Notes: generated by a model from the letters alone, not told the origin. A stretch of DNA of 64,000 nucleotides from Paenacidovorax monticola (GCF_014489595.1 NZ_CP060790.1:2046001-2110000); one strand, 5' to 3'. Counted from the first letter of the stretch, positions 31,376-41,986 are shown. Numbers and translations: made by a program.

Positions 31376-34300
31376 TCAGCGCGCGGCCTGCACCTTCACC
31401 CGCGCGTTCGGCGTCTCGCCGAACATCTCGGGGGCATACAGCGCCTCGACGCGGCTCGGCGGCAGCGCGAAGTCGCCCGCGTTGTTGAGGCGCACCGTGT
31501 ACTCCATCTTCACCGTGCCCTTGGGCAGGTATTCGTAGTAGCTGCGGAAGGCCTCGAAGCTGCGCTCCTCGAACGCGGGCCAGCCCGCGCCCGAGCGCTT
31601 CTCGCCCTGGGTGGCGATCTCCGAGTCGCGCCCCAGCCCGCTGCCGAGGATGGTGGCTCCGCCCGGCACCGGGTCGGTGATGGCCACCCAGGTCATGTCG
31701 GCCGTGCCCGTCACCTCCAGCGTCACGCGCAGCACGTCGCCGCGCGTGTACTGGCCGCTAGGCAAGCCCTTGTTGGCCTGCTCCACCGGGGTGACGGTCT
31801 TCTTGATGGCGTAGCCCGCGCTGAACGGCGCCTTGAGCTGGATGGCCGCCACCGATTGCAGCGTGAGCCAGGGCTTGCCCGGGCCCTGGTGCGCGACGGA
31901 CAGGCTCTCCTTGCCACCGGCCTTGCCCGGACTGGAGGACCATGGCAGGAACATGGTGTTGTTCTTCAGGTTGCCCGGCGCGGCGGGCGCGCCGAACCAA
32001 GTGGTCTGGTGCATGGCGCCCGCAGCGTCGCTGGCCTTGACGCGCTCCACCTTGGCCCAGTCCACGCTCGCCGCGTTGCCGCCCATGCTGGCGCGGGTGG
32101 CGCCCGCGACGGGCACGGCCTCGAACTTGGCGCTGAACTTCTCCAGCGCCAGCCCACCCCACAGGTTGGCCGTGGTGGTGTGCCAGGCCCCGCCCTGCTG
32201 GCGGCCGATGAAGCCGTTGGCCAGGCGGCCCATGTCGTCCTTCCAGACCGGGTCGTCCATCACGGCGAGCATGAGGCGCGCGGTGTTCACGTCGCCGTTC
32301 TGCATAAGCCACCACCAGTAGTCGTCCTGCTCGGTGCTGAAGATGAGCTTGGTGCCCTGGTAGGACAACCGGGCCTTGAGCACCTGCGCGGCTTCGGCCA
32401 GGCGCTTGTCGCGCTCGGGCACATCTTGCACACGCTTCAGGATGTTGAGCCAGTCGATCACGCTGTGCGTGGGCCACTGGTTGGGCGCGATGGTGATGCT
32501 CGACGCCATGCGGCCCGTGGCCTTGCCATAGCGCGACAGCGCCTCGATGGCGGCGAGCTTGCGCATGTCCAGGTCCTTGCGCGGGCTCCAGAAGTCGCGC
32601 TGGATGCGCCCTTCCACGAACGCGATCAGGCCGCGCTCCATGGGCGCGCGCGCCTCGTCGGGCAGCGCAAAGGCGGGGTTCACGCTCGCGGCTTCGTGCG
32701 TGGCGGCCAGCAGGTAGGCTGTGAGCGTGTCGCTGCCCCGGTTGGCACTGCCGTCGCGCGGCGGGAAGTAGCTCGCCAGCCCGTCGCCGTCGAGGTAGGT
32801 GGGCAGCTGCGCCACCACGGTCTGCCAAAGCTTGCCGTCGCGCAGGCCCACGGCCTTGCTGGTCTTTTGCTCCAGGCAGATGAAGGGGTAGTTGGCGAAC
32901 CAGTCGCGCACGCCCGGCAGGCCCTCGGCCAGCTTGGGCTGCAGCGCCAGCTTGAGGCCGCCGCGGCCCGGCAGGGCATCGGCGGGCGGGTTCACGTCGA
33001 GGTTGAAGGCGCCATCGACCTGCACCAGCGTGGCCTGCTGCACCGTGAGCGGCACGGCGGGGATGATGCGCTGGCTGACTTTGAGCGCGTCCCTCGCGCC
33101 CGAGCCGCCCTGCGCGACATCACGCGCCTCGATCTCCCACAGGATGGCCTCGGCGCGGGTCTGCGCGAGCTGCGCCGGAGCCGTGACGGTCCAGGCCACC
33201 TCGCGCGATTCGCCCGCGGGAATGTCCACGGTCTGTTTGTCGAGCGTGAGCAGCGTGGCACGCGGGGCCACCTCGACCTTCATCGCGGCCTTGGTGGTGT
33301 TGCGCAGCGTGAGCTGGGCGCGGAACTGGTCGTCCTCGCGCACCAGCGGCGGCAGGCCGCTGATGATCTGCAGGTCCTGCGTGGCGCGGATGCTTGTGCT
33401 GCCGGTACCGAACAGGCCCGTGGACGCGTCCGCCACGGCCACGATCTTGAACGCGGTCAGCGCGTCGTTGAGCGGCACCGTCACCTTGGCCTGGCCATTG
33501 GCGTCGAGCTGGATCGCGGGCTGCCACAGCAGCAGCGTGTCGAGCAGCTCGCGCGTCTGCGCGCGCCCGCCGCCGCCGCCCGCGGGCACGGCCTTCTTGC
33601 CGTAGTGGCGCCGGCCGATGATCTCCATCTGCGCCGTCGAGGTCTGCACGCCCCAGGAGCGGCGCTGCAGCATGGCGCCGAGCAGGTCCCAGCTCTGGTT
33701 GGGCATGAGTTCCAGCAGCGCCTGGTCCACGGCGGCCAGCGCCACCTCGGCCCCGGCGGCGGGCTTGCCACCGGGCAGCTTGGCGGTGATGGTCACCTGC
33801 GCCTTGCCGCGCACGGGGTAAGCCTCCTTGTCGGCGGCCACCTGCACGTCGATCTGGTGGCCCTTGGTGCCCACGCGGACCTCGGCCAGGCCCAGGCGGT
33901 AGGCGGGCTTGGACAGATCCACCAGCGCCGTGGGCGCCACGTATTCCTTGCCCTCGTACCAGAAGGCCGTCCACCACTCGCGCGGGGCCTTGTAGCCCCA
34001 GGTGAAGAAGCTGTACCACGGCACCTCGCGCAGGCGCCCGCGCAGCGCGAGCACGCTCACGTAGACGTTGGGGCCCCAGCCCTCCTCGATTTTGACCTGC
34101 ACCGTGGGGTCCTGGCCGTTGAGCTGCACCACGCGCGTGTCGATGATGCCTTCGCGCTCCACGGCCACCAGGGCGGTGGCGAAGCGGAACGGCATGCGCA
34201 CCTGGAACTGGGCCGTCTCGCCGGGCTGGTAGCTCTTCTTCTCGGGCAACAGGTCGATGCGGTCGTGGTCTTCGCCGCCGAACCACAGCTCGCCCTGGCG

Positions 34301-37300
34301 CGTGACCCATACCGACGCGGCCGCCTGGGACTCGTTGCCGTCCTTGTCGCGCGCGGTGGCGACGAGCTCCACCTCGCCCGCTTCCTTGAGCTGGGTCTCG
34401 CACAGCAGCAGGCCGCGGCTGTCGCTCTTGCCCGTGCAGACGGTGCCCAGGTCCTTGGTCTCGGTCTTGTTGTCGTAGCTGTAGAAGCCGCCCACCATGC
34501 GCTTGCGCGTGGTGGTGGTGATGCGCGCCACAGCCTGCACGGCCACGGGAACGTCGGCCAGCGGCTTGCCGTCCAGGCCCAGGGCCAGCGCCTGGAAGCG
34601 CACCTTCTGCGCGGCCGAGACCCAGCCCTCGGTCTTGATGCCCGCCACCACGCCGGCCGGCCACAGCGTCTGCGTGCTGCGCAGCGTCTGCACCTCGCCG
34701 TTGGGGTCGGCATAGGTGGCTTCGAGCAGCAGGTCCTGCGGCGCGCGCACGGCGGGCACGTTCTCCACCGTGACCTTGCCCGCGCCGTTGCGGTCGAGCG
34801 TGACGGGCAGCTTGTCGGCGATCACGCGGGCGTCCTGGCTGGCGGTGGCCTCCTCGTCGTCGCTGTTCGCGTTGGACGATGCATCACGCTTGCGCGGCGG
34901 GTTGAAGCTGAAGGCGTCGTAGTCCGGGTACTGCAAGTATTTGCCGCGCACCAGCGCCGACACGCGCACGGGCAGGTTGGCCGCACCGCCGCCCGAGACA
35001 TAGTTGATCTGCACGTCGGTGGGCACGGAGCGCACGCGCACCAGCGGCTTCTTCTCGCTGGGCGCCACACGGCCTTCGAGCACGGGCAGGCGGAACTCCT
35101 CCACGCGGAACTGGCCCGAGCCGAAGCTGTTGCCCCGGGCCGATCGCAGCTCCACCTGGTACACGCCCAGCTTGGCCGCTGGCGGAATCTGGAACTGGCT
35201 CTCGGCGCTGCGCCCGCCCGTGGCGGTGTTGCGCCAGGCGAGCGGCTGCGTGTACTGCTGCCCGCTGCCTACGTGGGTGACGACCAGGGTATCGGGGCTG
35301 CTCTCGGGCAGCGCGAAGCCCTTTCGGTTCTGGCTGCGCAGCAGGTGCTTCATCGACACCGTCTCGCCCGCGCGCAGCAGCGTGCGGTCGAAGATGGTGT
35401 GGGCGATCTCGTCGGGGCGCGGCTCGCTGCTGGTGGGCACGTTGAAGCGCCAGGGCTCGATGCCGCGCTGCCAGTCGCTCCAGGTGAAGGCCATGTCCTG
35501 CGCGCCCTCGGACTGGGCCCGCGCGCTCACAAAGTAGGCCCGGCCGCCCTCGTCGCCGCCACAGCTCGGCGGCTCGGGCGAGAGCCTCTCGAAGCGTGCA
35601 ATGCCCTGCGCATCGGTAGTGGCCTTGGCCAGTTCCTGGCCGTCGCACTGCGAGACGCGCACCACCGCCCCTTCCACGGGCCGGCCCTTGTCGAGCGTGG
35701 TCACCCAGGCCAGGGCATTCTCGCGGCCCAGCTTGAAGTGCACGCCCAGGTTCGTGACCAGGGCCGAGGTGCGCACGTACATCGTGCGGCCCGCGCCATG
35801 CCGCTCGTCGAGCAGCGAGGCGCCCAGGCGCGGCGATGCGATCTCCACCACATGGAAGCCCACGGGCAGCGGAATGCCCACCACCTCGAACGGACGCGGG
35901 TCGCTGTTTGCCGGCCTGGGCAGCTCCAGCTTCTTCACGCCGCTCTGCCCCGCGAGCAGCGACAGCATGCGCGTCTGCACGTAGACGCGGTCGTTGTCGA
36001 GCACGGCGGGCAGCGGCCCCTTCACGTCACGCTGGGCCCGCTTGCGGTCGATGACGTAGTTGTCTTCGTAGCGCTGCACCTTGCGGAACCACGCGATGAT
36101 CTCGGCGTCGGTGCGCGGCTGCAGCGTGCTGACCTGGCCCTGGGGCAGCGCCTTGGCATCCTGCCCGGCCTGCAGGCCCTGCACCTGGAGCTGGGCCTCG
36201 ACGTTGCGCAGCGTTACGGGCAGCAGCGCCGGCGGGTTGTCGGACGGGGGGCCCTCGGCGAAGCGCTCGACGATGCCGAACGGCGCGGCGGCAAACTTGG
36301 CCAGCGGCGGCATGTCGCCCGTGGCGACTGCGAGCGGGAAGCTGTCGGCATTGCGCAGCGCCCGGCCCGAGGCATCCTTGAAGTCCTTGGGCAGCGTGAG
36401 CTTGAAGCGCGTCTGCGCGGTGAGCGGCGCGGCGAATTCCAGGCCCGTGACCACGCTGTCGCCATCCCTGCTCCCGTCGCCATCGCCCTCGATCCGGGGC
36501 TTGAGGGTTTCCTTGTCCGACTGCAGGCGGATGCCTTCGGCCAGCTTGCGCGGCACGGGCGCATTGAACGACAGGCGCATGGGTCGGATGGGCAGGCAGG
36601 CCGCCTGCGCGTTCTCGCGCTCGCACGAGAACTCGGCCGAGAACGGCTCGCGCACCTTGTAGTCGTAGCGCTTCTCCACGGCGCTGGGCACGCCGCTGGG
36701 CGTGGCCACCCCTTTGCCGAACACGAGCTGCACACGCGAGCCCGAAGTCAGGCGCCGGTTGCAGGCGAGCGTGGCGAACTGCAGCGGCGCCGCAGCCGCG
36801 CGCTTGTCCAGGCCCTGGGCCTTGAGCAGCTCGGTGCGCTGCGCGCCCTCGATGAGGCGCACGGGCACGCGCTCGCCCACGCCCTCGGCCACGCACCATA
36901 TGTTGGCCTGCACGCTGGCCGTGGTGGCGGGACCGTTGAACTGGAGCACGAAGAACTGCTCTTCGTCGATGTCCTGGTAGGTGCCGGGGCGGATGTTCTG
37001 CACGAACGGCCCGCCGGTATTGAATTGATAGCTGGTAGCGCCCGTCAGCGCTGCGCCGGAGGCCGGTTTGAAGCCAGGCGATACCCGCGCCGTGCAGCGC
37101 ACGCCGGGCGGCAGGTCGGCACGGAAGTCGAACACCCATTCGCGCTCGCTGGTCCAGCGGCCCTGGCCCTGGCTGGCCTGCGCGTCGTCGCAGCTCAGGG
37201 CGAGCGGCGCGGGCGCCTTGGGATCGCCGAAATTGACGGCCGCGCCGTCGAACTTGGCCACCACCTGGCGCACGCGCGCCACCTCGCCCTGGGGCGAGAA

Positions 37301-37387
37301 GCTGGTGATGGTCAGGGCCTGCGCGGCCGCCGCGGCCAGCCAGAGGCTGGCACCGAGGATGAGTTGTTGTTGCTTGAAGGTTTTCAC
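31376..37387 (-). CDS. Bacterial alpha-2-macroglobulin (thioester protease trap)
   Basis: 2003-residue periplasmic protease-trapping protein. A signal peptide (MKTFKQQQLILGASLWLAAA) is followed by a long series of macroglobulin-type beta domains; an Ala/Gly-rich bait-like segment occurs around GRRHYGKKAVPAGGGGGRAQ. The reactive thioester motif CLEQ is intact with Cys1504 (FICLEQKTSKAVGL). There is no lipobox, unlike E. coli YfhM. These proteins usually neighbour pbpC and are thought to guard the periplasm when the cell wall is breached; pbpC is 4.6 kb away on the same strand here. I chose GTG 37387 with GGAGG upstream; 18 codons of open frame precede it. Confidence 0.93.
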   Translation of the reverse strand: MKTFKQQQLILGASLWLAAAAAQALTITSFSPQGEVARVRQVVAKFDGAAVNFGDPKAPAPLALSCDDAQASQGQGRWTSEREWVFDFRADLPPGVRCTARVSPGFKPASGAALTGATSYQFNTGGPFVQNIRPGTYQDIDEEQFFVLQFNGPATTASVQANIWCVAEGVGERVPVRLIEGAQRTELLKAQGLDKRAAAAPLQFATLACNRRLTSGSRVQLVFGKGVATPSGVPSAVEKRYDYKVREPFSAEFSCERENAQAACLPIRPMRLSFNAPVPRKLAEGIRLQSDKETLKPRIEGDGDGSRDGDSVVTGLEFAAPLTAQTRFKLTLPKDFKDASGRALRNADSFPLAVATGDMPPLAKFAAAPFGIVERFAEGPPSDNPPALLPVTLRNVEAQLQVQGLQAGQDAKALPQGQVSTLQPRTDAEIIAWFRKVQRYEDNYVIDRKRAQRDVKGPLPAVLDNDRVYVQTRMLSLLAGQSGVKKLELPRPANSDPRPFEVVGIPLPVGFHVVEIASPRLGASLLDERHGAGRTMYVRTSALVTNLGVHFKLGRENALAWVTTLDKGRPVEGAVVRVSQCDGQELAKATTDAQGIARFERLSPEPPSCGGDEGGRAYFVSARAQSEGAQDMAFTWSDWQRGIEPWRFNVPTSSEPRPDEIAHTIFDRTLLRAGETVSMKHLLRSQNRKGFALPESSPDTLVVTHVGSGQQYTQPLAWRNTATGGRSAESQFQIPPAAKLGVYQVELRSARGNSFGSGQFRVEEFRLPVLEGRVAPSEKKPLVRVRSVPTDVQINYVSGGGAANLPVRVSALVRGKYLQYPDYDAFSFNPPRKRDASSNANSDDEEATASQDARVIADKLPVTLDRNGAGKVTVENVPAVRAPQDLLLEATYADPNGEVQTLRSTQTLWPAGVVAGIKTEGWVSAAQKVRFQALALGLDGKPLADVPVAVQAVARITTTTRKRMVGGFYSYDNKTETKDLGTVCTGKSDSRGLLLCETQLKEAGEVELVATARDKDGNESQAAASVWVTRQGELWFGGEDHDRIDLLPEKKSYQPGETAQFQVRMPFRFATALVAVEREGIIDTRVVQLNGQDPTVQVKIEEGWGPNVYVSVLALRGRLREVPWYSFFTWGYKAPREWWTAFWYEGKEYVAPTALVDLSKPAYRLGLAEVRVGTKGHQIDVQVAADKEAYPVRGKAQVTITAKLPGGKPAAGAEVALAAVDQALLELMPNQSWDLLGAMLQRRSWGVQTSTAQMEIIGRRHYGKKAVPAGGGGGRAQTRELLDTLLLWQPAIQLDANGQAKVTVPLNDALTAFKIVAVADASTGLFGTGSTSIRATQDLQIISGLPPLVREDDQFRAQLTLRNTTKAAMKVEVAPRATLLTLDKQTVDIPAGESREVAWTVTAPAQLAQTRAEAILWEIEARDVAQGGSGARDALKVSQRIIPAVPLTVQQATLVQVDGAFNLDVNPPADALPGRGGLKLALQPKLAEGLPGVRDWFANYPFICLEQKTSKAVGLRDGKLWQTVVAQLPTYLDGDGLASYFPPRDGSANRGSDTLTAYLLAATHEAASVNPAFALPDEARAPMERGLIAFVEGRIQRDFWSPRKDLDMRKLAAIEALSRYGKATGRMASSITIAPNQWPTHSVIDWLNILKRVQDVPERDKRLAEAAQVLKARLSYQGTKLIFSTEQDDYWWWLMQNGDVNTARLMLAVMDDPVWKDDMGRLANGFIGRQQGGAWHTTTANLWGGLALEKFSAKFEAVPVAGATRASMGGNAASVDWAKVERVKASDAAGAMHQTTWFGAPAAPGNLKNNTMFLPWSSSPGKAGGKESLSVAHQGPGKPWLTLQSVAAIQLKAPFSAGYAIKKTVTPVEQANKGLPSGQYTRGDVLRVTLEVTGTADMTWVAITDPVPGGATILGSGLGRDSEIATQGEKRSGAGWPAFEERSFEAFRSYYEYLPKGTVKMEYTVRLNNAGDFALPPSRVEALYAPEMFGETPNARVKVQAAR

Positions 37388-37517
37388 GCCTCGCCTCCGT
37401 AGAACGGGCGAGCGTAACAAATCCGCGTGGCGGAACTCCACGCCGTTGCAAGCGTTTACGAATGGCGGGCGTGACGCAATTCACACCGGGCGGCGGCCAT
37501 GCCCCGCCCTGCCGGCC

Positions 37518-38495
37518 TCATTGCGGCTGGAAGCCGCTGGTCTTGATGATGCGCGTCCAGGTTTCCGTATAGGCGCGCTCGCGGGCCTCCAGCTGCTGGG
37601 GCGTCATGTAGCCCACCGAAAGCCCCATGCCGGCGAGCTGTGCGCTCACTTCGGGCAGCGCCAGCACCTTGGCCAGGGCTGCGGAGAAACGGTTGATGAA
37701 CTTCAGCGGCATGCCCTTGGGCGCGTAGAAGCCGTAGTACGGCATGTCGTCAAAGCCCTTGAGGCCCAGCTCGGCAAACGTGGGCACGTCCGGCAGCGCG
37801 GCCTGGCGCTTGCCGCCGAGCACCGCCACGATGCGGATCTTGCCGGCCTTGTGGTTCTCCATGAAGTCCTGCACCGAGCCCACGCCCGCCCGGATCTGGT
37901 TACCCATCATGTCGGCCAGCATGGGCGCGCTGCCGCGGTACGGGGCCGACACCAGATCCACGCGGAAGCGCTCGCCCAGCAGCTTGACGAGGAATTCGGG
38001 CGTGGACGCCGGCGCCGGAATGCCCACGGCGTCCTTGCCTCCGCTGCGCGACCGGACCCACTCCACGTACTCGGGGAACGAATGCGCGGGCGTGCCCGCC
38101 GAGACGGCGAATGCGTTCACGAAGCTCGCGATGCCCGCCACGGGCACGAAGTCGTGCTCAGGCGAGAAACCCGGGTTCCTCACCACCTGGGGCAGGATGG
38201 AGATGGTGTGGTCGTGCGTGAGGAAGAGCGTGGCGCCATCGGGCGCAGCAGCCTTGAGCGTCTGCGCCGCGATCTGGCCGCCCGCGCCGGGGCGGTTGTC
38301 CACCACCACGGGCACACCCAGCGGGTCCTTGAGCTTGTCGGCCAGCAGCCGCGCGATCGCGTCCGTGCCGCCTCCGGCCGGAAAGCCGACGAGGATGCGG
38401 ATGGGCTTGTCCTGCTGGGCCCAGGCGGGCGCCGTGGCGAGGGCGGCGCTCCAATGCAGGGCCTGGGAGAGGATGCGGCGGCGGGAAACGGTCAT
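37518..38495 (-). CDS. TTT-family (Bug) periplasmic substrate-binding protein
   Basis: 325 residues. Signal peptide with SRRRILSQALHW, then the Bug receptor hallmarks KPIRILVGFPAGGGTDAIARL, VVDNRPGAGGQIAAQTL, MLADMMGNQIRAGVGSVQDF and LPDVPTFAELGLKGF. Such receptors bind carboxylates and feed tripartite tricarboxylate transporters, but many, as here, have no transporter genes next to them. Burkholderiales genomes carry dozens of such orphans. The ligand is unknown. Confidence 0.93.
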   Translation of the reverse strand: MTVSRRRILSQALHWSAALATAPAWAQQDKPIRILVGFPAGGGTDAIARLLADKLKDPLGVPVVVDNRPGAGGQIAAQTLKAAAPDGATLFLTHDHTISILPQVVRNPGFSPEHDFVPVAGIASFVNAFAVSAGTPAHSFPEYVEWVRSRSGGKDAVGIPAPASTPEFLVKLLGERFRVDLVSAPYRGSAPMLADMMGNQIRAGVGSVQDFMENHKAGKIRIVAVLGGKRQAALPDVPTFAELGLKGFDDMPYYGFYAPKGMPLKFINRFSAALAKVLALPEVSAQLAGMGLSVGYMTPQQLEARERAYTETWTRIIKTSGFQPQ

Positions 38496-38526
38496 GCGAT
38501 GGCTCCGATGGGGGATGAGGCCGGGT

Positions 38527-39983
38527 TCAGGCCAGGCGCGCGCGGTGGCGTGCCAGTTGCGCGCGCACCTGGGCCGGCGCCGTGCCGCCCAGCGTGTTGC
38601 GTGCGTTGAGCGAGCCGCGCAGGCTCAGGGCTTCGTACACGTCCTTCTCGATCTGCGGGTGGAAGCCCTGCAGCACGGACAGCGGCAGCTCCGACAGGTC
38701 GCAGTTGTGCGTGGTGGCGGCCTTCACGGCGTGGGCCACGGTCTCGTGCGCATCGCGGAAGGGCAGGCCCTTCTTGACGAGGTAGTCGGCCAGGTCGGTC
38801 GCCGTGGCGTAGCCCTTGAGCGCGGCCTGCTCCATGGCCTGGGCGTTGACGGTGATGCCGCCCTCCTTCTGGCCCGTGGCGGGGTTGGCCTGGCCCCCAC
38901 CATCTCGGCGAAGATGCGCAGCGTGTCCTTGAGCGTGTCCACGGTGTCGAACAAGGGCTCCTTGTCTTCCTGGTTGTCCTTGTTGTAGGCCAGGGGCTGG
39001 CCCTTCATGAGCGTGATCAGGCCCATGAGGTGGCCCACCACGCGGCCGGTCTTGCCACGCGCGAGTTCGGGCACGTCGGGGTTCTTCTTCTGCGGCATGA
39101 TCGACGAGCCCGTGGTGAAGCGGTCGGCGATTTTGATGAAGCCGAAGTTCTGGCTCATCCAGACGATGAGCTCCTCGGACAGGCGGCTCACGTGCACCAT
39201 GCACAGGCTGGCGGCGGCCGTGAACTCGATGGCGAAGTCGCGGTCGCTCACGGCGTCCAGGCTGTTCTGGCACACGCCGTCCATGCCCAGGGTGCGCGCC
39301 ACGCGTTCGCGGTCCAGCGGGTAGGTGGTGCCCGCCAGGGCCGCGCTGCCCAGCGGCAGCACGTTCACGCGCCGGCGCACGTCGGCCATGCGCTGGGCGT
39401 CGCGGCTGAACATCTCCACGTAGGCCAGCATGTGGTGGCCGAAGCTCACGGGCTGCGCCACCTGCAGGTGGGTGAAGCCGGGCAGGATCACCTCCACGTT
39501 GCGCTCGGCGACATCCAGCAGCGACACCTGCAGTTCCTTGAGCAGGTCGGCGATGAGGTCGATCTCGCCGCGCAGCCACAGGCGCACGTCGGTGGCCACC
39601 TGGTCGTTGCGGCTGCGGCCCGTGTGCAGGCGCTTGCCGGCATCGCCCACCAGTTGCGTCAGGCGTGCCTCGATGTTCAGGTGCACGTCCTCCAGGTCCA
39701 GCTTCCATTCGAAGGCCCCGGACTCGATCTCCTGCGTGATCTGGGCCATGCCGCGCTGGATGTCGGCATGGTCCTGCGCGCCGATGATGCCCTGCGCCGC
39801 CAGCATCTCGGCATGCGCCAGGCTGCCCGCGATGTCGGCCTGCCACAGGCGCTTGTCGAAGAACACGCTGGAGGTGTAGCGCTTGACCAGGTCGCTCATG
39901 GGCTCGGAGAACAGGGCCGACCAGGCCTGCGCCTTGGTGTCGAGCTGGTTGTGGGACGGGGTCGAGGGTTGGCTGGTGGACAT
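38527..39983 (-). CDS. argH: Argininosuccinate lyase, with apparent 1-base deletion
   Basis: Last step of arginine synthesis: argininosuccinate to arginine and fumarate. The protein shows [20 protein letters not shown], the [17 protein letters not shown] catalytic segment, [16 protein letters not shown] and the fumarase-superfamily signature [20 protein letters not shown]. The frame breaks at a five-C run (38894-38898). One extra base restores [20 protein letters not shown] and the normal end at 38527, about 485 residues. As arginine synthesis is normally intact in these bacteria, I read this as an assembly error. Divergent from the LytS-like kinase gene 53 bases away, the same neighbour pair as in Pseudomonas. 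Confidence 0.94.
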
Positions 39984-40036
39984 GGGGAGGGCAATAATCC
40001 TGAAGGTTCCGGCACCCGGAACACCCGAATGCCGCA

Positions 40037-41103
40037 ATGCAAGAGACGCAAATTTTATCGACCCGGCCCGCCGCGCACGAATCCGCCCCGCCAATGGCGC
40101 CCGAAGCCCCCGCGCCGGCCCGCCGTGCGCTGGTCTTCGACGCCTGCCACGTGGGCGTGGTGCTGCGTGCCGTGCTCTTCGTCGAGGCCGTGGTGGGCGT
40201 GGGCGCGCTCTACGGCGCCGAATCGCTGCTGGACTGGCTGGCGCGCCTGTCGCTCGCCACGGGCGGCGCCCTGCCCGCCACGCTGGCCTGGCTGATCGCG
40301 GCCTGCAGCCTCAAGACCCTGCTGCAGCGCCTGTCCACGGCACTGCAGTACGCGGCGGGCGTGGTGCTGGGCGCGGTGGCGGGCCTGTATGCCTGCGGCA
40401 TGCTCGCGCTGGCCAACATCGCGGCCAGCCCGCCCTGGCTGGCCAGCGCCGCCACGGGCGCGCTGCTGTCGGCCCTGCTCGTGGCCGGCCTGGTGCTGCG
40501 CGCGCGCGGGCGCACGCCTGCGGCGACCACGGCCCGCCTGACCGAGCTGCAGTCGCGCATCCGGCCGCACTTCCTGTTCAACACGCTCAACAGCGCCATC
40601 GCGCTGGTGCGGGCCGAGCCCGCCAAGGCCGAGGCCCTGCTGGAAGACCTGAGCGACCTGTTCCGCCACGCCCTGGTGGAGCAGGGCGAGTCGGCCACGC
40701 TGGGCGAAGAGGTCCAGCTGGCCCAGCGCTACCTCGCCATCGAGCAGGTGCGCTTCGGCGACCGCCTGCAGGTGCAGTGGGTGCTCGACCCCACGGCCGA
40801 CGGCGCGCGCCTGCCTCCATTGCTGCTGCAGCCCCTGGTGGAGAATGCCGTCAAGCACGGCGTGGAACCCTGCGCGAGCGGCGGCAAGCTGCGCATTTCC
40901 ACGCAGCGGCGCGGCACGCGCGTGGTGGTGCGCATCACCAATACACTGCCCCCAGCCGGGAACGCCAGGGCAGCACGCGCGGCCATGGCATCGCGCTGGA
41001 AAACGTGCGCGCGCGCCTGGCCCTGCTGCACGATGTGCAGGGAGAATTCAGCACCGAGGTCAAAGGCGGCCTCTACCAGGTGCGCATTGCCCTGCCCTGC
41101 TAG
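40037..41103 (+). CDS. LytS/AlgZ-like sensor histidine kinase, with apparent 1-base deletion
   Basis: Four N-terminal hydrophobic helices (about residues 30-155) without a separate sensor domain, then the phosphoacceptor motif [19 protein letters not shown] and the ATPase N box [17 protein letters not shown]. The frame breaks at a run of five C (40949-40953); one more C continues into [19 protein letters not shown] and the normal end QVRIALPC, 355 residues. Partner of the LytTR regulator that starts 18 bases downstream. In Pseudomonas the equivalent pair AlgZ/AlgR also lies next to argH. The signal is unknown. Confidence 0.9.
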
Positions 41104-41121
41104 AACCTCTGGAACCACGCC

Positions 41122-41871
41122 ATGCACATTCTGATCGTTGACGACGAATCCCTGGCCCGCAGCCGCTTGCGCACCCTGCTGGGCGACTGCCAGGCAAGCG
41201 AACGCCACACCGTGTCGGAAGCGGCCCACGCCAGCGAGGCGCTGACGCTGCTCACCGCGCCCAGCGGGCGCACCGTGGACGCCGTGCTGCTCGACATCCA
41301 CATGCCCGGCCAGGACGGACTGGCCCTGGCCCATGTGCTGCGCGACCTGCCCCAGCCGCCGGCCGTGGTCTTCGTGACCGCGCATGCCGACCACGCGGTG
41401 AGCGCCTTCGAACTGGACGCGGTGGACTACCTCACCAAACCCGTGCGCCTCGAACGCCTGCAGCAGGCGCTCGCCAAGGTGCACCGCGTGGTGCGCCCCA
41501 CCGGAGCCACCACGGCAGCCCTGCCCGACGGCGAGGTGCTGCTGATCCAGGACCGGGGCCGCACCGAGCGCATTCCGCTGGCCGAGGTGCTGTACCTGAA
41601 GGCCGAGCAGAAGTATGTCACTGTGCGCACCGTGCTGCGCAGCTACGTCATGGACGGCTCGCTGAGCGAGCTGGAGGCGCGCCATCCCACCTGGTTCCTG
41701 CGTGTGCACCGCAACGCGCTCGTGGCACGCCGCGCCGTGCGCGCGCTGGAGAAGCACTACGACGCCGAGGAGGGCGAAGGCTGGGCCGTGCGCCTGCAGG
41801 GGCTCACCGAACTGCTGGCCGTATCGCGGCGGCAGGTGGCCGCCGTGCGCGAGGAAATTGCGCGCGGGTGA
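41122..41871 (+). CDS. LytTR-type response regulator (AlgR-like)
   Basis: 249 residues. N-terminal receiver domain with the phosphorylatable Asp in AVLLDIHMPGQDGL and Lys in DYLTKPVRLERL. C-terminal LytTR DNA-binding domain: RIPLAEVLYLKAEQKYVTV, SLSELEARHPTWFLRVHRNALV. Works with the kinase gene upstream. LytTR proteins bind two direct repeats near promoters of cell surface, fimbrial or polysaccharide genes; no target is evident here. In Pseudomonas the next gene is hemC; here an accessory region follows instead. Confidence 0.93.
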   Translation: MHILIVDDESLARSRLRTLLGDCQASERHTVSEAAHASEALTLLTAPSGRTVDAVLLDIHMPGQDGLALAHVLRDLPQPPAVVFVTAHADHAVSAFELDAVDYLTKPVRLERLQQALAKVHRVVRPTGATTAALPDGEVLLIQDRGRTERIPLAEVLYLKAEQKYVTVRTVLRSYVMDGSLSELEARHPTWFLRVHRNALVARRAVRALEKHYDAEEGEGWAVRLQGLTELLAVSRRQVAAVREEIARG

Positions 41872-41884
41872 CCGCCCCGGCCGC

Positions 41885-41926
41885 CATGTCGCCTGCGGCA
41901 TAGCCCATGTCGCCTGCAGCCAAGAC
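41885..41926 (+). promoter_or_regulatory. Tandem AraC-type half-sites upstream of the globin gene
   Basis: Two CATGTCGCCTGC-starting units exactly 21 bp apart. The second fits TGTCGC-N8-AA and the first has TA in place of AA. The same pattern occurs beyond the araC gene start. Orientation points at the globin gene, about 190 bases downstream. Confidence 0.5.
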
Positions 41927-41929
41927 GGC

Positions 41930-41957
41930 GGCGGCGATTTTCTGAAAAATCGCCGCC
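41930..41957. other. 12-bp perfect hairpin in the LytTR-globin gap
   Basis: GGCGGCGATTTT-CTGA-AAAATCGCCGCC. The T run lies in the stem top rather than after it, so it is not a standard terminator; a protein-binding cruciform is possible. The 241-bp gap also holds AraC-type sites, repeat copy 3 and a terminator. Confidence 0.5.
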
Positions 41958-41986
41958 ATGCCTGCGCAACTGCGGTGTACGCGATA

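Noticed and set aside
31304..37402. A 2032-codon open frame on the plus strand opposite the macroglobulin gene
   Set aside because: It is a mirror of the high-GC codon use of the real gene; it has no recognisable domains, while the minus strand encodes a complete macroglobulin with CLEQ.
41930..41957. Terminator of the LytTR gene
   Set aside because: The T bases are inside the stem and no T run follows; a better terminator is at 42073.
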